The notes beneath the pieces are model-generated. The model was given only the letters and a program-made list of their open reading frames with translations, was not told the DNA's origin and did no database searches. The translations under genes and the position numbers were made by a program. A stretch of 64,000 nucleotides of DNA from Microvirga lotononidis (GTDB taxonomy: Bacteria; Pseudomonadota; Alphaproteobacteria; Rhizobiales; Beijerinckiaceae), in NCBI RefSeq assembly GCF_034627025.1, contig NZ_CP141048.1, positions 4,664,001-4,728,000 on the forward strand, given 5' to 3'. Shown piece by piece: positions 38,070-46,552 of the stretch (positions are counted from its first letter, which is position 1; each line of letters starts with the position of its first letter).

Positions 38070-39203
38070 TCATTTCCCGCGTGCCGCGACGACGAGGTCC
38101 GCGATCTTGAGGAACTCGCTGGCCGACACCTTCGGCGGCTCGAACTTCGTCTCGCCGAGATTGCGGGCGATCGAGAATTCGTCCGCCACGGCACGTCTGT
38201 GGACGATGACGGTATCAATCGCGGGAAGGACCAGGATGAACTGGCCGAAGTTCCCGTTAGCGAGGAACGAGCCGGCCCATTCCAGAGCCGTGCGGCTTTC
38301 GGGGATCCACCAAAGGTAACTGTAGCCGAGCGGACCTTTGTCGGCCATGTCTCTCGCTTTGACGCGAAGCTTCGTGCTCTCGGCGACCCATTCGGCAGGG
38401 ATGAGTTGTTGCCCGTTCCACTGGCCTTTATTGGCCATGAGGACACCGAGGCGCGCCATGTCCCGGCCCGACAGGAAGAGGTGATAGGCCAGGTAGCGTG
38501 ACTGGTTCTGATAGCCCATCATGCGCTGGCGGGACGGATCGTAGTCCTGCATCTGGAGCGGCGCAGCGAGATCCTCGCCGAAAGCCTGGAAGACGGTCTT
38601 ACCGGTGAGCTTCTCGAAGATGGCGCCGAGGACGTTGAAGTCCCAGTTGTTGTAATGAAAGTAGGTGCCGGGCTGCTTTGAACCGCGCGGTGGTGTCGAC
38701 TCGTCGCCACCGGGACTTCCGGCCGGGTGATAGACGCCGGAACTGCTGATCAGGAGGTCGCGAACGCGCGCCGTCTTTTCGATCGGGAGAAGACCCTGGT
38801 CCTCTTCAATCCCGAGATCCGCGATCGTGTGGTCGAGGTCGATCGTGCCGTTCGCCACGTACTTCCCGTAGAGCATGGACAGAATGCTCTTCCGTGCAGA
38901 GGCCAGATAGCTCACCTGCTCGGTGAAACCGTAGCGGTACGCCACCTTGCCCGAGGTCACGACCATGAGCGAAGTCGTCGGCAGCGCATAAAGGCTGCGT
39001 TCTACTGCGGCGAGCCCTTCGCGCGTGAAGCCCCCTGTCTCCGGTGATACGTTTTCCCAATCCTTGCCTGGAGATGCGGGAGATGTTGCCGGCTGTGACT
39101 GAGCCTGGGCCGTTGTGGCATCGGCCAAGACGCTGAAAGCCGGCAGTCCGAGTGCGAGCCCTCGTGCAATAGCCCGACGTGTTAGCACGATTTTATCGGT
39201 CAT
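38070..39203 (-). CDS. Serine hydrolase, beta-lactamase/class C (EstB-like)
   Basis: 377 aa. A signal peptide with RRAIARGLALGLPAFSVLA (twin Arg, Tat-like). Catalytic S-x-x-K in YLASARKSILS, Tyr motif YNN in FHYNNWDFN, and a third motif HRR (VIVHRRAV) in place of KTG, as in class C esterases rather than true beta-lactamases. Probably a periplasmic esterase or amidase. First gene of a pair with the tannase-family gene. A 25-bp element shared with the lysR promoter lies 77-101 bases upstream of its ATG. Confidence 0.88.
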   Translation of the reverse strand: MTDKIVLTRRAIARGLALGLPAFSVLADATTAQAQSQPATSPASPGKDWENVSPETGGFTREGLAAVERSLYALPTTSLMVVTSGKVAYRYGFTEQVSYLASARKSILSMLYGKYVANGTIDLDHTIADLGIEEDQGLLPIEKTARVRDLLISSSGVYHPAGSPGGDESTPPRGSKQPGTYFHYNNWDFNVLGAIFEKLTGKTVFQAFGEDLAAPLQMQDYDPSRQRMMGYQNQSRYLAYHLFLSGRDMARLGVLMANKGQWNGQQLIPAEWVAESTKLRVKARDMADKGPLGYSYLWWIPESRTALEWAGSFLANGNFGQFILVLPAIDTVIVHRRAVADEFSIARNLGETKFEPPKVSASEFLKIADLVVAARGK

Positions 39204-39279
39204 TATGAGCGTTTCCCTTATTCACGGCTGAGGCGGTATTTTCGCCACCCTCAGCCTATGAATGAGAATGCTCATAGAT

Positions 39280-39304
39280 AAATGCAAAGATTGGTCCGAT
39301 TAAT
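39280..39304 (+). promoter_or_regulatory. 25-bp conserved element, copy 1 (candidate LysR operator)
   Basis: AAATGCAAAGATTGGT, three bases, ATTAAT. The same element with one change plus a different 3-base spacer occurs inverted at 40283-40307. Directly overlapping is a perfect palindrome TAATGCA-N5-TGCATTA (39301-39319), which fits the T-N11-A style of LysR sites. It lies upstream of the class C hydrolase gene. Confidence 0.6.
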
Positions 39305-39332
39305 GCAGAACATGCATTAGGTGACGTCGCCG

Positions 39333-40277
39333 TCAGTCGCTTCCCGCAGATAGGCGTGCCGATCTGCGCTCTATCTCGGCCGAGATCTTCCAAGTTCCAA
39401 GAAGCATCTCGAGAAACCGTTCCGCTGCGGGGGCAAGACGACCGCCGCGCCGCCTGACAACGCCGATCGTTCTCGATACTTCCGGACTGCCGATCGACCG
39501 CGTCACGATGATGGGGTGTTCAGCCTGCGGGGTCGCGAGTTTGGGCAGGACCGAGATGCCGAGCCCCGCTTCGACCAACCCAAGGGATGTCGAAAGGTGT
39601 GTCACCTCGTACGACCAACTCAGGCTTACCCCGGCGTGTACGAGCGCTGCATCCAGCAGGATGCGATTGCCGCTTGTTCGGCTCACGGCGACGAGCGGCT
39701 GTCCTTCGAGATCCGACCACGCGAGAACGTCTCGCTGCGCCAGCGGGTGGTCCCGTCGGCACGCCAGGACAAAGGGATCCTCGATCAGGGGTTCAAAGAC
39801 CAGCTCCGGATCGGACGCCCCGAGAAGGTTGATGCCGAACTCGACCTCGCCCCGCGCCACGCTCTCGAGACCTTCGTTCGCCGACAGGTCGAGGATCCTG
39901 AAGCGGATGTTCGGGTACTGCTCGTTGAAACGGGCAATGACGGAAGGCAGGAAGTAGAAGGCAGCCGTCGGGACGCAGGCCAGCGAAATTAGACCTCGCC
40001 TTTCCCGGCCGATGTCCCGCATCGCGAACAGCGAAGAGTCGAATTCGTCGAGCATGCGCCGCACGAGAGGCAGGAACTCACGACCGACGGTCGTCAGCGC
40101 CACCCGCCGGGTTGTGCGTTCCAGCAGCGCCGCTCCCACGGCCGCCTCCAGTCTCTGGATGCGGCGGCTGAGAGCCGGCTGCGATAAGTTCAGGGCCTCG
40201 GCCGCGCGGTGAAACCCCTCAAGGTCCACCACTGCAACAAAGGCACGCAGATCAAGCGATTCGAAATTGATGCTCAT
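39333..40277 (-). CDS. LysR-family transcriptional regulator
   Basis: 314 aa. N-terminal HTH (FVAVVDLEGFHRAAEALNLSQPALSRRIQRLEAAVG) and an effector domain with the usual LISLACVPTAAFYFLPSVI start and GLGISVLPKLA. Located between a minus-strand esterase pair and a plus-strand prpF-tct-ACL cluster, and flanked on both sides by copies of the same 25-bp element. The simplest model is that it autoregulates and controls both flanking transcripts, with a carboxylate as inducer. Confidence 0.93.
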   Translation of the reverse strand: MSINFESLDLRAFVAVVDLEGFHRAAEALNLSQPALSRRIQRLEAAVGAALLERTTRRVALTTVGREFLPLVRRMLDEFDSSLFAMRDIGRERRGLISLACVPTAAFYFLPSVIARFNEQYPNIRFRILDLSANEGLESVARGEVEFGINLLGASDPELVFEPLIEDPFVLACRRDHPLAQRDVLAWSDLEGQPLVAVSRTSGNRILLDAALVHAGVSLSWSYEVTHLSTSLGLVEAGLGISVLPKLATPQAEHPIIVTRSIGSPEVSRTIGVVRRRGGRLAPAAERFLEMLLGTWKISAEIERRSARLSAGSD

Positions 40278-40282
40278 AACGA

Positions 40283-40307
40283 ATTAATAACACCGATCTT
40301 TGCATTT
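40283..40307 (-). promoter_or_regulatory. 25-bp conserved element, copy 2 (candidate LysR operator)
   Basis: On the minus strand AAATGCAAAGATCGGT, three bases, ATTAAT; 21 of 25 positions match copy 1 at 39280-39304. It ends 6 bases before the lysR ATG and starts about 70 bases before the prpF ATG, in the shared divergent promoter. Confidence 0.6.
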
Positions 40308-40375
40308 CAAAGCAGTTTCAAGATTTGAGATGGTCCGCAGGCAATACAAATGATGGATCTGCCGCCGTGCACACC

Positions 40376-41575
40376 ATGCTCGCCCCCTCGAACAAGAACG
40401 CCCTGCGGGTCCCCTGCGTGCTCATGCGCGGCGGGACGTCGCGGGGGCCGTTCTTCCTGGAGACGGACCTTCCCGGCGATCCCAACGAGAGAGACCGTTT
40501 CCTGATCGCGGCTATGGGCTCCCCCCACGTGCTCCAGGTCAACGGCATCGGCGGCGGCAACCCGATGACCAGCAAGGTTGCGATCGTCAGCCGATCGTCT
40601 CAGCCCGGAGCGGATGTCGACTACCTCTTTGCTCAGGTCGCGACCGACAGAGCCTTCGTCGACGTCAGTCCGAACTGCGGCAACATGCTGTCCGCCGTGG
40701 GCCCCTTCGCGATCGAGGCCGGACTGGTGCCGGCCGAGATCGGCGAGACGACCGTGCGGATCTTCAATCGCAACACCTCGACTACGGTGGAAGCCGTGGT
40801 CCAGACCCCGGCCGGCGTCGTGGAATACGAGGGCGAGACCGCAATCGATGGGGTGCCCGGAACGGCGGCGCCGATCAAGCTGACCTTTCTCGATGCGCTG
40901 GGCTCCAAGACCGGCGCGTTTCTGCCCACCGGGCACGTCCACGAATTCATTGAGAACACCCCGGTCACGCTCGTCGACTACGCCATGCCGATGGTGCTGC
41001 TACGGGCGTCCGACTTGGGCCTCTCCGGCGACGAGCCTCCCGACGAGCTCGAAGCCAACCTGCCCCTCCTGGAGCGCCTGGAGGCCATCCGGCTGGAGGC
41101 GGGACTGCGCATGGGGCTCGGCGACGTGTCAGGCAGCGTCGTGCCGAAGCTCGCGATCCTGTCCGCGGCCCGTCACGGCGGGACGATCACGTCCCGCTAC
41201 TTCATGAACGCGCACCGTTGCCACAAGGGCCATGCAGTCACGGGTGCCCTGTGCATCGCAGCCGCATGCCGCCTGCCCGGCAGCGTCGCGCATGACCTCG
41301 CCACTCCCAGCCTCACGTCATTGGTGAACCTCGAGCACCCAAGCGGCCGGACCGAGATCGACCTGAGCTTCGACGCTTCCGGTCAGGTCTTGCGGGCAAG
41401 CCTTGTCCGCACAGCCCGCAGAATCTTCGAGGGTAACGTCATCGTCCCCGCAAGCGCCGTTGCGGCGCCTCTGGAAGGGATGCAACAAGGAGGAACCCAT
41501 GCCCAGGACCATCACACGCCGACTGCTCTGTTGCGCAATTCTAGCGGCATCAACGATGATCGCCGCACCCTTTAG
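40376..41575 (+). CDS. prpF: PrpF-family isomerase (aconitate isomerase / 4-oxalomesaconate tautomerase type)
   Basis: 399 aa, cofactor-free isomerase of the diaminopimelate-epimerase fold, shifting a double bond or its geometry in an aconitate-like acid. Signatures: VLMRGGTSRGPFFLETDLP, NPMTSKVAIVSRSS (catalytic Lys), VSPNCGNMLSAVGPFAIEAG (Cys), and GLGDVSGSVVPKLAILS. The GPFF and LFAQV versions of the motifs lean to the GalD-like branch. The ATG at 40376 is chosen because homologues begin about 10 residues before the RGGTS motif. The C-terminus overlaps the tctC signal peptide by 77 bases, a sign of coupling or of a slightly extended tail. First gene of a run with tctCBA and the citrate-lyase subunits. 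Confidence 0.9.
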   Translation: MLAPSNKNALRVPCVLMRGGTSRGPFFLETDLPGDPNERDRFLIAAMGSPHVLQVNGIGGGNPMTSKVAIVSRSSQPGADVDYLFAQVATDRAFVDVSPNCGNMLSAVGPFAIEAGLVPAEIGETTVRIFNRNTSTTVEAVVQTPAGVVEYEGETAIDGVPGTAAPIKLTFLDALGSKTGAFLPTGHVHEFIENTPVTLVDYAMPMVLLRASDLGLSGDEPPDELEANLPLLERLEAIRLEAGLRMGLGDVSGSVVPKLAILSAARHGGTITSRYFMNAHRCHKGHAVTGALCIAAACRLPGSVAHDLATPSLTSLVNLEHPSGRTEIDLSFDASGQVLRASLVRTARRIFEGNVIVPASAVAAPLEGMQQGGTHAQDHHTPTALLRNSSGINDDRRTL

Positions 41576-42494
41576 CGCGGCGATTGCACAGGACAGCTTC
41601 CCGATCCGGCCGATGAAGCTCGTGGTGCCGTACGCCGCCGGCGGCGGGACCGACGCGATCGCACGCCTCGTGGCACAGGGCGTCGGCGAGAAGCTCGGAC
41701 ATAGCCTGGTCGTCGAGAACAACGGCTCCGCTGGGGGTAACATCGCCACCCAGCAGGCGGCGAAGGCGGATCCCGACGGCTACACAGTCCTGATGGCCAA
41801 CCAGGGACCGATGGTGGTCAATCCCCACCTGTTCAAGAACGTCAAGATCGACCCTCTGACGGCCTTCGATCCCCTTACGCTCATCACGGCGGCGCCATTG
41901 GTGGTCGTGGTGCCGAAGGCCTCGACGCACGCGACGGTCAAGGACTTGATCGATTATGCGCAAAAGAACCCCGGCAAGCTGACCTATGGTTCGGCGGGCA
42001 ACGGTTCGGCAAGCCATCTGGCCACCGTCCTCCTCGCCCAGGAGGCGAACTTCCAGGCGACCCACGTGCCCTACCGCGGCGCCGGGCCGGCCGTGAACGA
42101 CCTCCTCGGCGGCCGCATGGACTTCATGGTGACCACCGTGCCGTCCATCCTCGGCCTCATCGAGAGCGGTGACGTGAAGGTCCTTGCGGTTACATCCAAG
42201 ACGCGGGCCAAAAAGTTCCAGGAGGTGCCCACAGTGGCGGAAAGCGGATGGCCGGCCTACGAGGCCACCGCCTGGTACGGGTTCGTCGTCCCGAAGGGAA
42301 CGCCGAAGGACATCGCCGACAAGATCCGGAATGCAACGGTCGAGACAATCACGAAGGGTGTCGTGCGGGAGCGGCTCGAGGCCGAGGGCGCGGAGCCGAT
42401 CGGCAACAGTCCCGAGGAGTTCGCCACCATGATGAAGGCGGAGTCCGCCCGCTGGGCCGAGATCGTCAAGAAGGCAAACATCTCCATCGACTGA
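41499..42494 (+). CDS. tctC: TctC/Bug-family substrate-binding protein (third TTT set)
   Basis: 331 aa. Signal peptide RRLLCCAILAASTMIAAPFSAAIAQD, then FPIRPMKLVVPYAAGGGTDAIARL and NNGSAGGNIATQQAAKA, the classical Bug ligand loop. The ATG at 41499 follows AAGGAGGAACCC and starts inside the end of prpF. Its tctB partner begins about 500 bases downstream, an unusually long gap within a TTT operon. Confidence 0.94.
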   Translation: MPRTITRRLLCCAILAASTMIAAPFSAAIAQDSFPIRPMKLVVPYAAGGGTDAIARLVAQGVGEKLGHSLVVENNGSAGGNIATQQAAKADPDGYTVLMANQGPMVVNPHLFKNVKIDPLTAFDPLTLITAAPLVVVVPKASTHATVKDLIDYAQKNPGKLTYGSAGNGSASHLATVLLAQEANFQATHVPYRGAGPAVNDLLGGRMDFMVTTVPSILGLIESGDVKVLAVTSKTRAKKFQEVPTVAESGWPAYEATAWYGFVVPKGTPKDIADKIRNATVETITKGVVRERLEAEGAEPIGNSPEEFATMMKAESARWAEIVKKANISID

Positions 42495-42996
42495 TCGAAG
42501 GCGCGAGAGCAGCACCATCCCCGGCGGCTTGGGTCCGAAGCGCCGGAGGTGGGAGCTGGGAGACGGACGGAAGACGGTACCCATGCCGACAACCATCGCC
42601 GTTGACAGCGGGAGAGACCGCGTCCTCGGCTGACACGCGCGGCAGACCCGGTTTCCGCCCGCATCTCGATCAACATGACCGCAAAGGTCCTGGACGAAAG
42701 CAGAGCCGACCCGAGACGCGATGCTTGGCTCGCTCACGAGCCTCCGGGGCGGTTCGACGATCCGGCAGCCTGGGAATGTTCGGACCGGATGCCGTCCGGC
42801 ACGGATGGCCCTTCACAGCGATTGCTCGCCGAGCGGTGAGATGACGGCCCCCGGAAGCAAGGCTCCTAGCCATACGTTCCCCGCGAGCCGCGAAGGCTTC
42901 ATGTGGAACGCGATGCACAAGACCTGCAAAAGCAGGCGCTCAAACAACCACGATGAAAAACCAGCACACCAAGCGGTGTGCCGAGGGAGATGAAAC
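42495..42996. other. Unexplained gap inside the third tct operon
   Basis: 502 bases between tctC and tctB with no recognisable gene. A plus-strand frame from ATG 42675 encodes 50-60 polar residues without a ribosome-binding site and is not called. The region ends with the hairpin at 42964-42981 in front of tctB. A second promoter for tctBA could lie here. Confidence 0.5.
42964..42981 (+). promoter_or_regulatory. Hairpin upstream of tctB
   Basis: GCACACC (42964-42970), loop AAGC, GGTGTGC (42975-42981), a perfect 7-bp stem just before the GAGGGAG ribosome-binding site and 15 bases before the tctB ATG. Could be an operator or a translational hairpin that tunes TctBA relative to TctC. Confidence 0.4.
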
Positions 42997-43665
42997 ATGT
43001 CTGAAACCGTCTCAGGAGACCTGTGCCCGGCGCGTGCCGGACCCGTCCGTTCCCCGCAGAGCCTCGTTGCCGGGCTGACGCTCGTTGCGCTCGCGGCCTT
43101 GTCGCTCTGGCTGATCAGTGACCTCGATCAGGGCACGTTGCAGTCCATGGGGCCCGCGCTCCTGCCACGTTGGCTGGCCATCGCGGTTGGCCTGTGCGGG
43201 CTTGTCTTGGTCGGGACCAGCTTTACGACGGACGGCGATTTTCTGGAGCGGTGGAGCCTGCGCGGGCCGGTCTTCGTGATCGGCTCGATCCTCGCCTTCG
43301 CCCTGACCATCCGCGGCTATTCCTTCGGGGCCTTCGCCCTTCCGGGCCTCGGCCTGCTGGTGGCCGGGCCGCTCGGCATCATCCTCGGCGGCTATGCCAC
43401 CCCCGAGGCGCGCCTGCGCGAGCTCGTCATCCTGGCGCTCAGCCTGACGCCGTTCTGCATGGTGCTGTTCGGCGACCTGCTCAACCTGCCGATCCCGGTC
43501 TTCCCGCAGGCCCTGACCAGCCTCTTTCCCGCCGACTGGTCGCAGAAGGCGGTGCTGCGCGCCTGCGCGGCGCTCATGACGGCCGGCGCCATCGTGATCT
43601 TCCTCGCCACGCGCAACCGACACCCAGGCCCCGTGGACGTGGCCGACCACTCCGGGAGGATCTGA
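42997..43665 (+). CDS. tctB: TctB-type small membrane subunit (third TTT set)
   Basis: 222 aa, longer than the other two TctB proteins (154-157). Four to five helices: LVAGLTLVALAALSLWLI, LLPRWLAIAVGLCGLVLVG, PVFVIGSILAFALTI, a central LPGLGLLVAGPLGIILGG, and a C-terminal AALMTAGAIVIFLATR beyond the usual end. GAGGGAG precedes the ATG. The stop overlaps the tctA start by one base (TGATG at 43663-43667). Confidence 0.9.
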   Translation: MSETVSGDLCPARAGPVRSPQSLVAGLTLVALAALSLWLISDLDQGTLQSMGPALLPRWLAIAVGLCGLVLVGTSFTTDGDFLERWSLRGPVFVIGSILAFALTIRGYSFGAFALPGLGLLVAGPLGIILGGYATPEARLRELVILALSLTPFCMVLFGDLLNLPIPVFPQALTSLFPADWSQKAVLRACAALMTAGAIVIFLATRNRHPGPVDVADHSGRI

Positions 43666-45170
43666 TGGGGGACTTCTTCGCCAACCTGAGCCTCGGCTTC
43701 GGCGTCGCGCTCAGCCTGCAGAACCTCGGGCTCGCCTTCCTCGGCTGCCTCGTCGGCACCCTGATCGGCGTGCTGCCCGGCGTCGGGCCGATCGCCACCA
43801 TCGCCATGCTGCTGCCGATCACCTTCGGGCTCGATCCCACCGGGGCGCTGATCATGCTGGCCGGCATCTATTACGGCGCCCAGTACGGCGGCTCGACCAC
43901 GGCGATCCTGGTCAACATCCCCGGCGAGGCCACCTCCGTGGTCACCGCGCTCGACGGTCACGAGATGGCCAAGCAGGGCCGCGCCGGCGTGGCGCTCGGC
44001 ATCGCGGCCATCGGGTCGTTCTTCGCCGGCACGGTGGCGACGCTGGTCATCGCCGCGCTCGGCGCGCCGCTCACCGGCCTCGCCCTGGTGTTCGGCCCGA
44101 CCGAGTACTTCTCGCTCATGGTCATGGGCCTGGTCTTCGCCGTGGTGCTGGCGCGGGGCTCGATCCTGAAGGCCATCGCCATGATCCTGGTCGGGGTGCT
44201 GCTGTCCACCGTCGGCACCGATCTCGAGACCGGCGAGGAGCGCATGACCTTCGGGCTGCCGTTCCTGTCCGACGGCATCGACTTCGCCGTGCTGGCCATG
44301 GGCATCTTCGGCATCGCCGAGATCATGCGCAACCTCGACCACACCGAGCACCGCGACGTGGTGCGCCAGGCCATCGGCCGGCTGCTGCCGAACCGCGACG
44401 ACTTCCGGCAATCCTACAAGCCGGTGGTGCGCGGCACCATCCTCGGCGCGATCCTGGGCATCCTGCCCGGCAACGGCGCGGTGCTCGGGCCGTTCGCCTC
44501 CTACACCCTGGAGAAGAAGCTCGCCAAGGATCCGCGCCGCTTCGGGCGCGGCGCCATCGAGGGCGTGGCCGGGCCGGAGAGCGCCAACAACGCCGGCGCG
44601 CAGACCTCGTTCATCCCGCTGCTGACGCTCGGCATTCCGCCGAATGCCGTGATGGCCCTGATGGTCGGCGCGATGACGATCCACGGCATCATCCCGGGCC
44701 CGCAGGTGATGACCAAGAACCCGAACCTGTTCTGGGGCATGATCGCGTCGATGTGGGTGGGCAACCTGATGCTGCTGGTGATCAACCTGCCGATGGTGGG
44801 GATGTGGGTGCGCTTGTTGAAGGTGCCGTACCGGCTGATGTTCCCGGCGATCCTGATGTTCTGCGCCATCGGCATCTACTCGATCAACTCGCTGCCCACC
44901 GACGTGATGTTCATCGGGCTGTTCGGGTTCGTGGGCTACGTGCTGATCAAGCTCGGCTTCGAGCCGGCCCCGATGCTGCTGGGCTTCGTGCTCGGCAAGC
45001 TGATGGAGGAGAACTTGCGGCGCGCGCTCATCATCTCGCGCGGGTCGCTGGAAACCTTCGTCAATCATCCGATCAGCGCCGGCCTGCTCGCCGTCGCGGC
45101 CATCCTTCTTGTGATCGCCCTGCTGCCTTCCATCCGCAAAGGCCGCGACGAGGTGTTCGTCGAGGACTGA
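43665..45170 (+). CDS. tctA: TctA-type large membrane subunit (third TTT set)
   Basis: 501 aa, [38 protein letters not shown] and GVAGPESANNAGAQTSF. The ATG at 43665 follows GGGAGGATCTG. Very GC-rich with a long antisense open frame that is a coding artefact. It is followed 56 bases later by the citrate-lyase-type small subunit, placing transport and cleavage genes in one operon. Confidence 0.95.
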   Translation: MGDFFANLSLGFGVALSLQNLGLAFLGCLVGTLIGVLPGVGPIATIAMLLPITFGLDPTGALIMLAGIYYGAQYGGSTTAILVNIPGEATSVVTALDGHEMAKQGRAGVALGIAAIGSFFAGTVATLVIAALGAPLTGLALVFGPTEYFSLMVMGLVFAVVLARGSILKAIAMILVGVLLSTVGTDLETGEERMTFGLPFLSDGIDFAVLAMGIFGIAEIMRNLDHTEHRDVVRQAIGRLLPNRDDFRQSYKPVVRGTILGAILGILPGNGAVLGPFASYTLEKKLAKDPRRFGRGAIEGVAGPESANNAGAQTSFIPLLTLGIPPNAVMALMVGAMTIHGIIPGPQVMTKNPNLFWGMIASMWVGNLMLLVINLPMVGMWVRLLKVPYRLMFPAILMFCAIGIYSINSLPTDVMFIGLFGFVGYVLIKLGFEPAPMLLGFVLGKLMEENLRRALIISRGSLETFVNHPISAGLLAVAAILLVIALLPSIRKGRDEVFVED

Positions 45171-45226
45171 AATCGTGGGCAAGCATCCGGTATTTGCGTC
45201 AACCCCATAGCAATTGGAGATTTACA

Positions 45227-46513
45227 ATGCAGATCACAGGCATGCTCCATGGAGCCAAGCTGCTTCAGTTCGCTGGGTTCCCGACTTCGGAGGTACTCGG
45301 CCCCGACGCCAGCGAGGAGGAGATCCGGGCGCTCATCGATCGCTATGGCAGCGTGTTCATCAAGCCGGTGTTCAAGGGCGGCGTCGGCAAGAAGGGCAAA
45401 GCGGGCCTCCTCGGCCGAGCCTCCGACCTGAAGACGGCGCTGAAGGAAAAGGAGCGGCTCTATTTCGTCGAGCATCGGGTTGGCTCCACCGTGGCCAAGG
45501 CGAACGGCGTGACCTTCGAGGGTGCGGTGCCGGCCGAGCACGAGGTCTACTTTTCGATCTCGGATTCCACTCGCTTCCGGGCCCCGACCATGACGCTCAC
45601 CCACCACGGCGGCATAGACATCGAGGAGGTCGACAAGAGCCTTGTCGCTCAGATCCCCTTCGATGCGCTGACCGGGCTCAAGGCCTTCGTGGTCGCCAAC
45701 GCCCTGTCCGAACTGAACGCGCCCAAGCAGATCATCTCACCGCTCGTGCAGCAATTGCCGAAGCTGTGGGAGCTCTACCACAACTTCGGCATGACCACCC
45801 TGGAGCTCAATCCGATCCGCATGCGGCCGGACCGGAACGGACGCCTGACCCCGGTGGCCTGCGACTTCAAATGCGGCTTCGACCGCGACGATCCGCGCTG
45901 GGAACGGCTCAACCTGCCCAACCACCTGTTTGCCGTCGACTACTCGGACTTCGAACTCGAGATCAACCAGCTCCGCACCTACCAGGGCCAGAGCGACGTC
46001 TACGTCATCAACCCGCAGGGCACGATCCTGGCGCCGACTTTCGGCGGCGGCGCTAACTCGCTGGTCACCCAGATGCTGGGCGACGATGCGATCATCTCCT
46101 CCGACTTCGGCGGCAATCCTCCGTATGAGAAAATGAAGAAAGTCGCGCAGATCTGCTTCAAGCACTGGCTCAAGCAGTCGAACGTGCTGTTCATCATCGG
46201 CGGCAAGTCGAACAACACCGACATCTTCGAGACCTTCCGGGCCATGGCCGACGCCCTGCGCGAGCACTTCGGCCAGCACGGTCCGACACCGCTCTATGTC
46301 GTGGCGGGTCGCGGCGGCCCCAATCTGGTGCGGGGCATGGGCGCCCTGCGCGATACCGTTGAGGCGCTCGGCGTGCCCTATCGCCTGTTCGGCTTCGATT
46401 CCGACATGAGCGAGGTTATCCACTACGCCCGCGCCGCGGATGCCTGGATGAAGGCAGGCGGGCGCGATGAGGTCGCGGCGAAGCTGCGCATTCCTGTGGC
46501 GGCCGCGGCCTGA
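45227..46513 (+). CDS. aclB: ATP-citrate-lyase-type small subunit (ATP-grasp and citrate-binding domains)
   Basis: 428 aa. An ATP-grasp domain of the succinyl-CoA-synthetase beta type (VFIKPVFKGGVGKKGKAGLL; TTLELNPIRMRP; ACDFKCGFD) occupies residues 1-240. The citrate-binding flavodoxin-like domain (INPQGTILAPTFGGGANSLV, SSDFGGNPPYEKM, LYVVAGRGGPNLVRGMGAL) occupies the rest. Together with the next gene it would form citryl-CoA from citrate, CoA and ATP, then split it to acetyl-CoA and oxaloacetate. GGAGA lies before the ATG. No other reductive TCA genes are in the window; together with the tct and prpF genes it looks catabolic or acetyl-CoA-supplying. Confidence 0.88.
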   Translation: MQITGMLHGAKLLQFAGFPTSEVLGPDASEEEIRALIDRYGSVFIKPVFKGGVGKKGKAGLLGRASDLKTALKEKERLYFVEHRVGSTVAKANGVTFEGAVPAEHEVYFSISDSTRFRAPTMTLTHHGGIDIEEVDKSLVAQIPFDALTGLKAFVVANALSELNAPKQIISPLVQQLPKLWELYHNFGMTTLELNPIRMRPDRNGRLTPVACDFKCGFDRDDPRWERLNLPNHLFAVDYSDFELEINQLRTYQGQSDVYVINPQGTILAPTFGGGANSLVTQMLGDDAIISSDFGGNPPYEKMKKVAQICFKHWLKQSNVLFIIGGKSNNTDIFETFRAMADALREHFGQHGPTPLYVVAGRGGPNLVRGMGALRDTVEALGVPYRLFGFDSDMSEVIHYARAADAWMKAGGRDEVAAKLRIPVAAAA

Positions 46514-46552
46514 GCCGAGCGCATGAACCCCTAGGCAGATTTGGAGGAGACC

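Noticed and set aside
42675..42840. Plus-strand 50-60 aa polar frame in the tctC-tctB gap.
   Set aside because: No ribosome-binding site or recognisable features; could be a remnant but not supportable.
43392..45182. 596-aa open frame antisense to tctB/tctA.
   Set aside because: His/Asp/Gln-rich composition typical of the antisense of GC-rich transmembrane genes; no ribosome-binding site, and the sense genes are certain.
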